The notes under the pieces were generated by a model. That model did no database searches and was not told the origin of the DNA. It was given only the letters and a program-made list of their open reading frames with translations. Positions 44,613 to 54,423 of a stretch of 64,000 nucleotides of DNA are shown here, piece by piece (position 1 is the stretch's first letter; each line of letters begins with the position of its first letter). The stretch lies in assembly GCA_001942185.1 (NCBI GenBank), contig MKJV01000073.1, positions 48,512 through 112,511 on the forward strand. Direction: 5' to 3'. A program made the position numbers and the translations under genes. The stretch comes from Pseudonocardia sp. CNS-004. GTDB lineage: Bacteria; Actinomycetota; Actinomycetes; Mycobacteriales; Pseudonocardiaceae.

Positions 44613-44691
44613 GACCGTGGAGGATATCCGGCCCGATCGGGCGCCGATCCTCCCGGTGACCCAACACGCAGTGACGGCAGGCGCAGGAGCG

Positions 44692-44982
44692 TCAGAGCCA
44701 GATGCCCGGCCCGCCGAACGGCCCGCGCGCCTCCCTGCCGGCGTCGTGTTCACTGGGTTCCACCGCATCGGCCGTGCGCAACAACCACCAGACCGACCCG
44801 AACGCAGCCACCACGACCACCGCGAACACCGACCCGGTCAATGCCACGAGACCGAGCAGGATCGCGATCATCGCCCATTCCGGAACCGTGGTCTCACCAG
44901 GGCGGGCACACAGGTCCTCCCCGGCGTCGTGCCGGCGCACGGCTTCGGCGAGCTGCTGGTCGTCGTCAGCGGTCCACTCCAT
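44692..44982 (-). CDS. Small membrane protein
   Basis: A 96-residue protein from ATG 44982 (MEWTADDDQQLAEAVRRHDAGEDLCARPGE). One or two hydrophobic segments follow: PEWAMIAILLGLVALTGSVFAVVVVAAFGSVWWLL. The soluble N-terminus is acidic. GGGAGG lies upstream of the start. No family is recognised. Proteins of this size and layout are common in actinobacteria. Confidence 0.65.
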   Translation of the reverse strand: MEWTADDDQQLAEAVRRHDAGEDLCARPGETTVPEWAMIAILLGLVALTGSVFAVVVVAAFGSVWWLLRTADAVEPSEHDAGREARGPFGGPGIWL

Positions 44983-45084
44983 GCCGCTCACCTCCCTTGT
45001 CGGGGGTACCCGCAACGGCCTACCAGCCATGCGGGCCCTTCGCATCCGGCATCCGGGCGAGTGACCCATAAGTGTTACCCGGCT

Positions 45085-45866
45085 TTACGTCATCGCCCCA
45101 CGGGCGTCGAGCTGCCCCGCGAGCGCGCCCGCCGCCACCTGCAGCATCGGCACGATCCGCTCGACGGCCGCCCACGTCACCCGCGTCTCCGGCCCGGACA
45201 CCGACAGCGCCGTGGACGCCGGGCCGCCCGGCACCACGACGGCGAGGCAACGCACGCCCAGCTCCTGCTCGGCGTCGTCGACGGCGTACCCCTGGGTGCG
45301 GATGCGCTCCAGCTCGCGTTCCAGCCGGTCCGGGTCGGTGATCGTGTGCGGGGTCTGGGCCGCCATCCCGGCGCGGGCGAGGATCGCACGCACCTCCGCC
45401 GGCGGCAGCTGCGCCAACAGCACCTTCCCCACCCCGGTGCAGTGCACCGCACCCGCCGCCCGACCTCGGTGAACATGCGCATCGAGTGCCGCGACGGCAC
45501 CTGGGCCACGTAGACGACGGCATCGCCGTCGAGCATCGCGAGGTTGGCCGTCTCGCCCGCCTTGTCGACGAGCTCGGTGAGCTGCGGCCGGGCCCACTCG
45601 CCGAGCATCCGCGACGCGGCGTCGCCCAGCCCGATGAGGCGCGGGCCGAGCGCGTACCGGCGCGACGGGAGTTGGCGGACGTACCCGGACGCGACCAGCG
45701 TGCGCACGATGCGGTGGATCGTGGGCAGCGGCAGGCCCGACCGGGTGGCCAGCTCAGAGAGCGCGACGGCCCCTCCGGCCTCGGCCATGTGCTCGAGCAG
45801 GGTGAACGCCCGGTCGAGGGACTGCACCCCGCCACCGCGGTCGGGCCTGTCGGCTGCGCCCACCAT
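45085..45866 (-). CDS. IclR family transcriptional regulator, frameshifted
   Basis: From ATG 45866. The HTH reads VALSELATRSGLPLPTIHRIVRTLVASGYVRQ. The effector domain continues with MLGEWARPQLTELVDKAGETANLAML, MRMFTEVGRR; the frame changes near 45465 to AAGAVHCTGVGKVLLAQLPPAEV, which holds the family motif HCTGVGKVLLA, and ends GPETRVTWAAVERIVPMLQ. It lies 45 bases behind an enoyl-CoA hydratase gene and a MatC-type carrier on the same strand, so it probably regulates them in response to a carboxylic acid. Confidence 0.87.
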
Positions 45867-45911
45867 GCTCCTTCCTGCGTGGTCCCGGCCCATCAGGTTA
45901 GGACCTGCCCG

Positions 45912-46682
45912 TCACTGCCCCGTCCACGTGGCGCGTTCCTTCCGGGCGAACGCGGCCACCGCCGACGCGAAGTCCGCACTCCCGTACACGCGGGCGACGA
46001 TGTCGTCGCCGTCCGGGAGCCCGGCCCTCCGCAGCCGCGTGACCGTCTGCTTGGTGGCCCACATCGACAGCGGCGCGTGCGACGCGAGCGCCGCCACGGT
46101 CTCGGCCAGCGCGTCGTCGAGGGCCGCCGCGTCGTCGACGAGCTGGGTGACGAACCCGGCAGCGTGTGCCTCGTCGGCGTCGAGCAGTCGGGCCCGCAGC
46201 AGCATGTCGAGGGTGCGCGACCGCCCGAGGTGCGCCACGAGCAGCGCGGTGGTGTCCGTCGACAGGCAGTTGCCCAGCGTCCGCGCGATCGGCACCCCGA
46301 ACCGCGACGCCTTCGAGGCGATCCGCAGGTCGCACGACGCGGCGAGGGCGAGCCCGCCGCCGACGCAGTAGCCGTCGACGGCGGCGACCGTGGGCACCGC
46401 GGTGTCCTCCAGCCTGCGCAGCACCCGGGTCATCCGCTCCTCGTACGCCACGCCCGCGGCCCCGTCGAAGCCCGCGAACTGGGCGATGTCGGTGCCGGAG
46501 ACGAACGACCGCCCACCGGCCCCGCGCAGCACGAGCATCCGGACGTCCGGGTCGGCGTCGGCCTTCTCGCAGGCGTCGTGCACGCCCTCGTACATCGCGA
46601 ACGTCAGGGCGTTGTGGGCCTCGGGCCGGTTGAACGTGACACGCAGGACGGGGCCGTCCTGCTCGACGAGGAGATCGCTCAT
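45912..46682 (-). CDS. Enoyl-CoA hydratase/isomerase family protein
   Basis: Intact, 256 residues from ATG 46682. Crotonase motifs: VTFNRPEAHNALTFAMYEGV, FVSGTDIAQFAGFDGA (oxyanion loop with DI), AAVDGYCVGGGLALAASCDLRIASKASRFGVP in parts. The usual first catalytic Glu (GADL/EGG region) cannot be assigned with certainty, so hydratase versus isomerase or hydrolase is open. It follows the MatC-like carrier with a 2-base gap and precedes IclR; the substrate may be a CoA ester of the imported dicarboxylate. Confidence 0.87.
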   Translation of the reverse strand: MSDLLVEQDGPVLRVTFNRPEAHNALTFAMYEGVHDACEKADADPDVRMLVLRGAGGRSFVSGTDIAQFAGFDGAAGVAYEERMTRVLRRLEDTAVPTVAAVDGYCVGGGLALAASCDLRIASKASRFGVPIARTLGNCLSTDTTALLVAHLGRSRTLDMLLRARLLDADEAHAAGFVTQLVDDAAALDDALAETVAALASHAPLSMWATKQTVTRLRRAGLPDGDDIVARVYGSADFASAVAAFARKERATWTGQ

Positions 46683-46684
46683 GC

Positions 46685-48036
46685 CTACAGCCAACCCGGA
46701 ACGACCAGGATCAGCCACGTGACGACGGGTGTGATCAGCACCATCGAGAAGCCCCACTGCATGAGCTTGCGGTAGACGTAGTCGCGCTCGGCCTCCGGCG
46801 TGTTCGCCACGGTGAGCGCGCCCGACGTGGAGTACGGGCTGGAGTCGACCACCGACGAGGAGATCGCCAGCGCGGTGACCACACCCACCGCTCCGAGCTG
46901 GCCGCCGAGCAGCAGCGGCACGGCGAGCGGGATCAGGGCGGCGAGGATGCCGGTGGTGGAGGCGAACGCCGACACCACGGAGCCGATGTAGCAGATCAGC
47001 AGCGCGGCGATCAGGGGAACGCCGACCGACGCCACCTGCGCGCCCACCCAGTCGATGGTGCCGTTCTCCTGCATCAGGCTGACGTAGGTGACGATCCCGC
47101 AGACCAGCAGCACCGTCGGCCACGCGACCTGCGCGACCGCACCCTTGTAGGCGCTCGGGGCGATCAGCGAGAGCAGGACGGAGGCGGTGACGGCCAGCAG
47201 GCCGACGTCGAGCTGGAACGCCAGCGCGCCGACCGCCACCCCGAGCAGCGCGACGAGCGTGAGCGACCGGTTGCGGTCGAGGGTGGTGACCGTGTGGTGC
47301 TCGCCGTCCGTGAAGGGGGCACCCGTCGCTCCCGTGGTGACGCTCCTCGCCGCACCCGGGCCGCCGGCCGGTGCGACCGCGGCCTCGTCGACCTCCGTCT
47401 CGTCGACCACCCGCCCGATGAGCTGCCGCCCGCCGAACAGGAAGAACATGACGACGTTGAGCAGCACGTTGAACACGAGGCTGCCCACGAAGAGGAAAAC
47501 GGGGCTCCCGGGCAACCCCGCCTCCGCCACCACCCCGTTGGTGATGCTGCCGAAGATGCTGATCGGGGAGAAGCCACCGGCCGTGGCGCCGTTGATGATC
47601 GACAGACCCATGAGCACCGGGTTGATCCGGTGCCGGACAGCGAGGCTGAGCCCGATGGGCGCGATGATCGCGACGGCCGCCGGCACCACGGACCCGAACG
47701 CGGTGAGGAGCCCGGTGACCGCGAACATGATCCACGGGACGAGCCAGATCCGGCCCCGGACAGCCTGCACCGACCGGTGGACCAGCCAGTCGACGGTGCC
47801 GTTCGCCCTGGCGATCGCGAACAGGAACGTGACGCCGACCAGCGTCACGAACAGCCCGCCGGGGAACCCGTCGAAGATCCCGTCGGCGATGTCGTCCGGC
47901 GAGCCTCCAGGACGAACGATCCGATCACGAACGCCGCGACCAACGCGATGGCGCCCAGGTTGATGGGGAACATGGTGGCGATCACGAACGCGATCACCAG
48001 CACGAGGATCGAGATCACGTGGATGGACATGTCCAC
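46685..48036 (-). CDS. MatC/SLC13-type carboxylate permease, frameshifted
   Basis: N-terminus from ATG 48036 (MDMSIHVISILVLVIAFVIATMFPINLGAIALVAAFVIG) matches the MatC_N domain. The frame changes near 47905 and continues with GGLFVTLVGVTFLFAIARANGTVDWLVHR, another MatC hallmark. Ten or more hydrophobic segments follow, including STTGILAALIPLAVPLLLGG and SSVVDSSPYSTSGALTVAN, the conserved SSxxxxSPxSTxG signature of this transporter group. It probably imports malonate or a related carboxylate by ion symport. First gene of an operon with the enoyl-CoA hydratase and IclR. Confidence 0.84.
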
Positions 48037-48147
48037 TTCCTCACGGCAGCGTTGTCGGAGGGTTCCGCATCGCGGAAGTATGATTCCGGCTGGAGTATGG
48101 TGCGGGTCACTCGGAGCGTCAACCCGTGATCATTACGTGGAGGTCGG

Positions 48148-49118
48148 TCAGAGGACCACGTCGACCTGGCCCACCGGGGCGCCGTGGCCCAGCACCGGGA
48201 CCGTCCCGACGACCTCCAGTCCGGGCACACCCAGCTTCTCCAGGAGCGCCGTGACCACCGGCGGCAGCGATCGCGGCGAGCCGTCGGCGATCTTCACGGC
48301 CAGCGCTCCGCCGTCCGGCAGCGCGGCGGCGAACACACCCTCCGCGCCGTCCTTCGCGACGAGCCCGGGCACGGCCCCGATCAGGTCCGTGGCGAAGCGG
48401 CCGGTGCCGCCGATCCACCACGGGTGCGCGCGCACCGCCCGGCCACGCGGTGCTCCGGGGTACCCGCCGGGGCGGTGACGATCCGGCGGAACGCGCGGGC
48501 CAGGCCCGCCGGCGTGCAGGAGAAGAGCGGGGCGCCGCAGCCGTCCACCGTGACGTGGGCCGGGTCGCCGTCGCCGGTCAGCTCGGCCACCGTGCCCCGT
48601 ACCGCGCGCTGCAACGGGTGGTGCGGGTGGCGGTAGCCGCCGTGGTCCCAGCCGGCGGCCACGCACGTGGCGAGCATCGCGGCGTGCTTGCCGGAGCAGT
48701 TCTGGGTGAGCGACGTCTGCTCGTTCCCGGCGAGCACCCACGCGGTCGCGGCGTCGGCGTCGAGCGGGAGGGCCGGGGTGTTGTCGAGGTCGGCCTCGTC
48801 CAGGCCCGCGCCCGCCAGGATGCGGCGCACCCCCGCGAGGTGGCCCGCCTCGCCGGAGTGGCTGGCGCACGCGAGCGCGAGCAGCTCACCGTCCAGGTCG
48901 AGCCCGCTGCGCAGCATCGCCACCGCCTGCACGGGTTTGAGCGACGACCGCGGGAAGAACGTCCGGTCCGGGTCACCGCGGCGCAGCAGCTCGGCGCCGT
49001 CCGGTGCCAGCAGGACCAGGTGCCCCCGGTGCACCGACTCCACGACGCCGCCACGCACCACCTGCGCGACGACCTGGGCTCCGTCCTCGATCACATGCGC
49101 CACGCTATGCCGCGACAC
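48148..49118 (-). CDS. L-asparaginase II family protein, frameshifted
   Basis: From ATG 49118. The family is the AnsA/rhizobial-type (thermolabile) asparaginase, marked by VVESVHRGHLVLLAPDG, FFPRSSLKPVQAVAML, ALACASHSGEAGHLAGVR, CSGKHAAMLATCVAAGW and VDGCGAPLFSCTPAGLARAF. The frame changes near 48445 and the end reads HPWWIGGTGRFATDLIGAVPGLVAKDGAEGVFA in parts. It hydrolyses L-asparagine to aspartate and ammonia. Cysteines in the SGKH and CGAP motifs are as expected. About 320 residues. No close operon partner. Confidence 0.87.
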
Positions 49119-49211
49119 CCACCCCCAACGACGTCCCTACGCCACCGGCGGTACGTCCGGGCACTCCCGCAGGCGGAGGTGCGGGGGCCGACGGCCGGAT
49201 AGCGTCGGTCC

Positions 49212-50360
49212 ATGCGAACCGGCTGGCGTCCGATCTGGTGGGCGGGGGTCCTGCCCACCGTGGTGCTCCCCGTCGCCATCGCCGTGTTCACCCTCGTCGG
49301 CACGACGTTCGCCCAGGAGTTCGGCACCGGCCTGCGCTACCTCGACGTGCTCGGCAGGCTGCTGCTGCTGGCCGGGCCCGCCGCGCTGATCTTCCGCCGG
49401 TGGAACCCGCCCGTCGTGTTCGCCGGGGTCGCCGGGGTACTCCTGGTCTACCTCGCGGCCGGCTACCCGTTCGGGCCGGTGCCGCTCGCCTCGATCGTCG
49501 CGCTCGGCACCGCCGTCGGCCGCGGCCACCGCGCGCGGGGTACGCGATCGCCGCCGTCACGTTCACCGGCGCCTGGTGGTGCACGTCCTGCGCTACCCGG
49601 GATCGGACTTCCCCGTCGCGGGCGCGTCGGGGTGGCTGGCGTGGCTCGCCGCCTACGTCGCGGCGGTGGAGCTGTGGCGGGCCCGGCGCGAACGGCGCGA
49701 GCAGGCGAAGGCCGCGGCGGAGGAGGCCGAACGCCGCCGCGGCAGCGAGGAACGCCTGCAGATCGCGCGCGACCTGCACGACGTGCTGGGCCACCACATC
49801 TCGCTCATCAACGTGCAGGCCGGGGTGGCGCTCTACCTGATGGACGACGACCCGGAGCAGGCCCGATCCGCGCTCACCGCGATCAAGCAGTCGAGCCGCG
49901 ACCTGCTGCGCGAGATGCGTTCCACCCTCGGCGTGCTGCGCGGGGTGGACGAGGAGCCCCCGCACCAGCCGGTGGCCGGGCTCGCACGGCTGGACGAGCT
50001 CGTGGAGGCCACCCGGGCAGCCGGACTGCCGGTCACCGTCGAGATCGGCGGCGAGCCGCGGGAGCTGCCGCCGAGCGTCGACACGGCCGCCTACCGGATC
50101 ATCCAGGAGGCGCTGACGAACGCCCGCAAGCACGCCGGGCCCGCGCGGCGTCGGTGCTGCTGACCTACACCGAGGACGGGATCACGATGCGGATCGACGA
50201 CGACGGCAGCGGCCCCTCCGGGACCGGGGACGGCGGCAACGGGCTCCCCGGCATGCGCGAGCGCGCCGCGGCACTGGGTGGCACGCTCACGGCGGGCCCG
50301 CGCCCCGGTGGCGGGTTCCGGGTGGACGCGCACCTGCTCACGACGGGAGGCCGCTCATGA
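49212..50360 (+). CDS. Two-component sensor histidine kinase (NarL-system type), frameshifted
   Basis: From ATG 49212: four to five membrane segments (AGVLPTVVLPVAIAVFTLVG, LLLLAGPAALIFRRW, VVFAGVAGVLLVYLAAGYPFG), then frame changes near 49537 and 49580 (GYAIAAVTFTGAWW, then VLRYPGSDFPVAG). The HisKA_3 dimerisation domain holds the phosphoacceptor His in IARDLHDVLGHHISLINVQAGVAL. The ATPase domain has RIIQEALTNARKHAG (N box); the frame changes again near 50150 before SVLLTYTEDGITMRIDDDGSG and GNGLPGMRERAAALGG. It would phosphorylate the coupled response regulator. The signal is unknown. Confidence 0.86.
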   Translation: MRTGWRPIWWAGVLPTVVLPVAIAVFTLVGTTFAQEFGTGLRYLDVLGRLLLLAGPAALIFRRWNPPVVFAGVAGVLLVYLAAGYPFGPVPLASIVALGTAVGRGHRARGTRSPPSRSPAPGGARPALPGIGLPRRGRVGVAGVARRLRRGGGAVAGPARTARAGEGRGGGGRTPPRQRGTPADRARPARRAGPPHLAHQRAGRGGALPDGRRPGAGPIRAHRDQAVEPRPAARDAFHPRRAARGGRGAPAPAGGRARTAGRARGGHPGSRTAGHRRDRRRAAGAAAERRHGRLPDHPGGADERPQARRARAASVLLTYTEDGITMRIDDDGSGPSGTGDGGNGLPGMRERAAALGGTLTAGPRPGGGFRVDAHLLTTGGRS

Positions 50361-51034
50361 TCGGCGTGCTGCTGGTGGACGACCAGGCGCTGGTGCGCGC
50401 CGGGTTCCGCGCGCTGCTGCGCGCCCAGCCGGACGTCGAGGTGGTCGGCGAGGCCGAGGACGGCGCCACCGCCCTCACCATGGCCCGCGACACGAAACCG
50501 GACGTCGTGCTGATGGACATCCGCATGCCGGGCCGCAACGGGCTCGACGCCACCAAGGACATCGTGGCCGACCCGCGGCTCACCGGGGTGAAGGTCATCG
50601 TGCTGACGACGTTCGCCGAGGACGCGTACGTCTTCGACGCCATCCGGGGCGGCGCGAGCGGGTTCCTGGTGAAGGACATCGAGCCGGTGGAGCTCGTGCA
50701 CGCGATCCGCGTGGTGCACGGCGGCGACGCGCTGCTCTCCCCCGTGGTCACCCGCAGGCTGATCGAGGAGTTCGCGGCGCGTGCGAAGCCGCCGCAGCCG
50801 GCCAAGCAGATCACCGCCCTGCTCGACCAGCTCACCGACCGTGAACGCGAGGTGGTGGCGCTGGTCGCCGCAGGCCTGTCCAACGACGAGATCGCCGAGC
50901 GCCTCGTCGTGAGCCCGGCGACGGCCAAGACCCACGTCAGCCGGGCCATGATCAAGCTGGCCGCACGCGACCGCGCGCAGGTGGTGGTGCTGGCGTACGA
51001 GAGCGGGCTCGTGCGCCCCGGCTGGACCGGTTGA
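50357..51034 (+). CDS. NarL/LuxR-type response regulator
   Basis: Intact 225-residue regulator; ATG 50357 overlaps the kinase stop by 4 bases. The receiver domain has acidic residues Asp8 and Asp9, phosphoacceptor Asp54 (VVLMDIRMPGRNGL), Thr in VIVLTTFAEDAY and Lys in GFLVKDIEP. The LuxR-type HTH is TDREREVVALVAAGLSNDEIAERLVVSPATAKTHVSRAMIKL in usual form. It binds DNA after phosphorylation by the kinase. Targets are not visible here. Confidence 0.95.
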   Translation: MIGVLLVDDQALVRAGFRALLRAQPDVEVVGEAEDGATALTMARDTKPDVVLMDIRMPGRNGLDATKDIVADPRLTGVKVIVLTTFAEDAYVFDAIRGGASGFLVKDIEPVELVHAIRVVHGGDALLSPVVTRRLIEEFAARAKPPQPAKQITALLDQLTDREREVVALVAAGLSNDEIAERLVVSPATAKTHVSRAMIKLAARDRAQVVVLAYESGLVRPGWTG

Positions 51035-51066
51035 CGGCCGGCGAGCCGACGCATGAAACCTGGGCG

Positions 51067-51199
51067 TGATCACCAGAAATGGTCCGAGAGCGCCGGATAT
51101 GACGTCCCGGCACCCCTTCGGCCGATCATGCGCACGTCGATCGTCGACCGTGGTGGCAGGGCGACAGATCGGTCGTCCCGGCACCACTTTCGGCGATCA
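51067..51199. repeat. Inverted composite of two 62-bp elements, copies 8 and 9
   Basis: Copy 8 is 51067-51128 (TGATC...GATCA) and copy 9 is 51138-51199 (CGATC...GATCA), with a 9-base linker. Read on the minus strand, the 133-base unit corresponds to 37520-37652 in order, length and most bases. It sits between the convergent response regulator (ends 51034) and methyltransferase (ends 51227) genes. Confidence 0.85.
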
Positions 51200-51226
51200 C
51201 GAGCCATCAGCCCGTCGAGTTCGGCG

Positions 51227-51901
51227 TCACTCGTCCAGGGGGACAGGGCTTCCGGCCCCCCAGTAGAACGGCCCGGTCGTCGTGGCCCGGACCTCCACCC
51301 GCCAGCCGACCCCGGTCAATCGCTCCTGGAGCTCGTCCACCCGGTGGGGCACCTTGATCGCCCGGTGGGCGGACCCGTCGTTCAACCTCCGCAGGACCGT
51401 CGAGGACGACTCGCCCTCGATCAGCTCGTCCGGCGCGCGGTGGGCGTCGTCGACGAAGAACACGCGCCCACCCGGCTCCAGGCAGTCCGCGACCAGCGAC
51501 CAGAACGGCGCGAACCGCTCCAGCGGCACGTGCGAGAGCCAGAAGCCGAAGAAGACCACGTCGTACCGGCGGTCCGGCCGCCATTCGAAGATGTTCGCCT
51601 CGACGAACCGCACCCGTTCGCTCCCGGTCCGGGCCGAGGCGATGGCGAGCATCTCGGGCGACGCGTCCACCGCGGTGACATCCGCGGCGTGGCGCAGGAG
51701 CTGCCCGGTCCAGATGCCGGGGCCGCAGGCGAGCTCGAGGACGCTGCCGGTCGGCCGGAACGCGTCGAGCGCCGCTGCCAGCTCGTCGCCGACGTCGAAC
51801 GGCAAGGCGTGCTGCTCGTACTCGGGGGCGACAGCGCGGTAGTACGCCGCCTGTTCGGAGAGGAGCCGGTCGACGTCGCTCGCACCCATGACGGCGATCA
51901 T
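51227..51901 (-). CDS. Class I SAM-dependent methyltransferase
   Basis: Intact 224-residue protein; starts at 51901 or 51889. SAM motifs: TGSVLELACGPGIWTGQLLRHA (motif I), VTAVDASPEMLAIASAR (post I), DVVFFGFWLSHVPLERF and EPGGRVFFVDDAHRAPDE. A C-terminal lid (RVDELQERLTGVGWRVEVRATTTGPFYWG) is typical of the UbiE/ArsM-like group with small substrates. No clear Cys or metal motif suggests arsenic. Divergent from an MHS transporter; substrate unknown. Confidence 0.88.
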   Translation of the reverse strand: MIAVMGASDVDRLLSEQAAYYRAVAPEYEQHALPFDVGDELAAALDAFRPTGSVLELACGPGIWTGQLLRHAADVTAVDASPEMLAIASARTGSERVRFVEANIFEWRPDRRYDVVFFGFWLSHVPLERFAPFWSLVADCLEPGGRVFFVDDAHRAPDELIEGESSSTVLRRLNDGSAHRAIKVPHRVDELQERLTGVGWRVEVRATTTGPFYWGAGSPVPLDE

Positions 51902-51988
51902 CGCGCCGGCGCGGGCGGGCCCGCAACCATCGATGTTGACGGCGGGACACCGGCACTAGATCGTGTCCGCAGCACACGAGGAGGTGGC

Positions 51989-53301
51989 GTGGTGGCGCCG
52001 GATTCGACATCGCCGTCGAAGGTCACTGCTGCGGACGCGGGATCCCGTCCCGACCAGCTGCGACGGGTCGCGCTCGCGAGCGCGGTCGGCACGACCATCG
52101 AGTGGTACGACTACTTCATCTACTCCACCGCGGCCGCGCTGGTGTTCGGGTCGCAGTTCTTCACCACGCTGGAACCGGCCTCCGCCACGCTCGCCGCGTT
52201 CGCGACGCTCGGGGTCGGGTTCCTCGCCCGGCCGATCGGCGGCATCATCTGGGGCCACTTCGGCGACCGGGTCGGACGCAAGGCGATGCTCATCGCGTCG
52301 CTGCTGCTCATGGGCTTCGCGACGGTCGGTGTGGGCCTGCTACCCACCTACGACCAGATCGGCCTGCTCGCGCCGGTCCTGCTGCTCGTGCTGCGGCTCC
52401 TGCAGGGCCTCTCCGCGGGCGGTGAGTGGGGCGGGGCCGCGCTCATGGCCGTCGAGCACGCGCGGAGGGGAAGCGGGGCCTGTACGGCTCCTACTCGCAG
52501 ATCGGGGTGCCTGCCGGGCTGATCCTCGCCCAGCTGGTGTTCGTGGCCGTCGGTGTGCTCGACGACGAGCAGTTCGCGAGCTGGGGCTGGCGACTGCCGT
52601 TCCTGTTCAGCATCGTGCTCGTCGGCATCGGCCTGTTCATCCGGCTGCGCATCGAGGAGAGCCCGGTGTTCACGGCGTTGCGCGACGAGAACGTGCGTGC
52701 GCGGGTACCGATGATGGACGTGCTGCGCGAGCGGCCGCGCGAGCTGCTGCTGGCGTCGGTCAGCTTCATCGCCAACACCGCGATCGGCTACGTCTTCCTC
52801 GCCTACCTGCTGTCCTACGGCACGTCGGTGCTGGAGGTCGACCGCACCACCATGCTGATCGTCGTGATCATCGGCAGCGTGTCGTGGCTGGTCAGCATCG
52901 TGGTGGCGGCGGGCTGGTCGGACCGGGTCGGCCGCAAACCGGTCTACCTCTTCGGCTCGGTGCTGCTGGTGGTGTGGCCGGTGCCGTTCTTCCTGCTGAT
53001 CGACACGGCGTCCACCGCCCTGATGATCGTCTCGGTGATCGTGCTGACGATCGGGCTCGGCGCGTCGTACGGCCCGCAGTCGGCGCTCTTCTCCGAGATG
53101 TTCGAGCCGCGCTACCGCTACAGCGGCGCCTCGTTCTCCTACGCCGTCGGCGCGGTGCTCGGTGGCGGGTTCGCACCACTCATCGCCACCGCGCTGCAGA
53201 GCTCCACCGGCACCTCGCTCTCGGTGTCGGCCTACATGGTGCTGGTCGCGGCGATCAGCCTGGTCGCCGTCATCTGCATTCGGGAGACCCGACGGGTGTG
53301 A
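51989..53301 (+). CDS. MHS family metabolite:proton symporter (MFS), frameshifted
   Basis: GTG 51989 or 51992, with GAGGAGG upstream. First half: VALASAVGTTIEWYDYFIYSTAAALVF and FATLGVGFLARPIGGIIWGHFGDRVGRKAMLI, the two MHS hallmarks, then GLSAGGEWGGAALMAVEHA. The frame changes near 52465 and continues GKRGLYGSYSQIGVPAGLIL, IRLRIEESPVFTALR and GWSDRVGRKPVYLFG. Twelve membrane segments in total, about 435 residues. It belongs with ProP/ShiA/KgtP-type carriers that import osmolytes or carboxylates with protons. The substrate is unknown. Confidence 0.88.
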
Positions 53302-54163
53302 CGGCCTTCCGTGCACGCGGCGCCGTGGCGAGCACGGAGCCCACGAGGATCAGCGCGAACGCCACGACGATCGACGCGGTGAGCGGTTCACCGAGCACGA
53401 GCACACCCGCCGTCACCGCGACGGCCGGGTTCACGTAGGTGAACACGAGCGCCCGCGACGGGCCGACCTCCCGGATGAGCGCGAAGAACACCAGGAACGC
53501 GAGCGCCGTGCACAGGACGGCGAGGCCCGCGAGCGCGGCGAGCACCCGGCCGTCGGGCAGGGTCTGCGGCCAGGTCAGAACGGCGGGCGGCAGGTACACG
53601 AGCGCCGCGCCACCCAGGCACACGGCCGTCATGGGGAGGGCGGGCACGTCCGACAGCCGCCGCGCGGCGATGAGCGGGGCCGTGGCGTAGCAAACGGCGA
53701 CCAGCAGCACCTCGACGATCGCCCACGGGTTCCCGTCACCCAGCGCGGGCCCGGCGAGCACCGCCACCCCGGCGAGCCCCACGCCGAGGCCCGCCCATCG
53801 CGCGGCGCCGAGCCGTTCCGCATCGCCGGTGAGGCGCCCGATCAGTACCGCGACGATCGGGGAGGCCGCGATGAGCAGCCCGGTCATCGAGCTGGTGATG
53901 TGCTGCTCCGCGTCCGACAGCAGGCCCCACGGGATCATGATCTCGATCACCGCGAACGCGAGCAGCGGCTTCCACCGCTGCCGCAGCCACGTCGGCCTGC
54001 CGGCGCGCAACGCCAGCGGTAGCAGGATCGCCGCCCCGATCGCGGTCCGCGCGAACACGACCATCGGCACGGACACGCCCTCCACGGCCACCTTGATCAT
54101 CAGGTAGGGAATGCCCCACAGGATGCTCATCGCCGCGAACAGCACCCACCCGCGACCGCTCAC
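53270..54163 (-). CDS. EamA/DMT-superfamily transporter
   Basis: Intact 297-residue protein with ten hydrophobic segments in two EamA repeats. Repeat 1 starts WVLFAAMSILWGIPYLMIKVAVEGVS and repeat 2 around NPWAIVEVLLVAVCYATAPLIAARRL; the typical end of each repeat is seen in PIVAVLIGRLTGDAERLGAARWAG and NPAVAVTAGVLVLGEPLTASIVVA. Members export amino acids or metabolites. It overlaps the convergent MHS gene by about 30 bases. ATG 54163. Confidence 0.9.
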   Translation of the reverse strand: MSGRGWVLFAAMSILWGIPYLMIKVAVEGVSVPMVVFARTAIGAAILLPLALRAGRPTWLRQRWKPLLAFAVIEIMIPWGLLSDAEQHITSSMTGLLIAASPIVAVLIGRLTGDAERLGAARWAGLGVGLAGVAVLAGPALGDGNPWAIVEVLLVAVCYATAPLIAARRLSDVPALPMTAVCLGGAALVYLPPAVLTWPQTLPDGRVLAALAGLAVLCTALAFLVFFALIREVGPSRALVFTYVNPAVAVTAGVLVLGEPLTASIVVAFALILVGSVLATAPRARKAVTPVGSPECR

Positions 54164-54253
54164 CGCTCCCCCCTCCGATCCCCCCCGGGACCCCGTACGG
54201 CGAGCACGTTACGGCCGCGAGCACGGCAGCTGAAGGCCCGGCCGGTAGCGGGT

Positions 54254-54317
54254 TGATCGTTGCGAGACCAGGCCTTGTGCCCCTGCGAGGGCGTTGACGC
54301 CGCGCTCGGACCGATCA
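54254..54317. repeat. TGATC...GATCA element (64 bp), copy 10
   Basis: 64 bases from TGATCGTTGCGAGA to CTCGGACCGATCA, the same length, ends and GCGAGGGCG block as the copy at 37750. It lies in the gap between the EamA gene start (54163) and the GNAT gene end (54424). A following stretch (54326-54389) begins TGATC and ends GATCT and could be a degraded further copy. Confidence 0.8.
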
Positions 54318-54423
54318 CCCGGTGATGATCCGTCCGAGACGCGGCTGCGCGCCCCGCACCGGGCGATCGAAGCCATGTCGGATGGATCTTGCCGGCGGCC
54401 CGCCGACCGTGTGGCCCACCCGT

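Noticed and set aside
54326..54389. Possible thirteenth TGATC element
   Set aside because: Its right end is GATCT, not GATCA, and the inner sequence matches no other copy. Mentioned only as a possible degraded copy.
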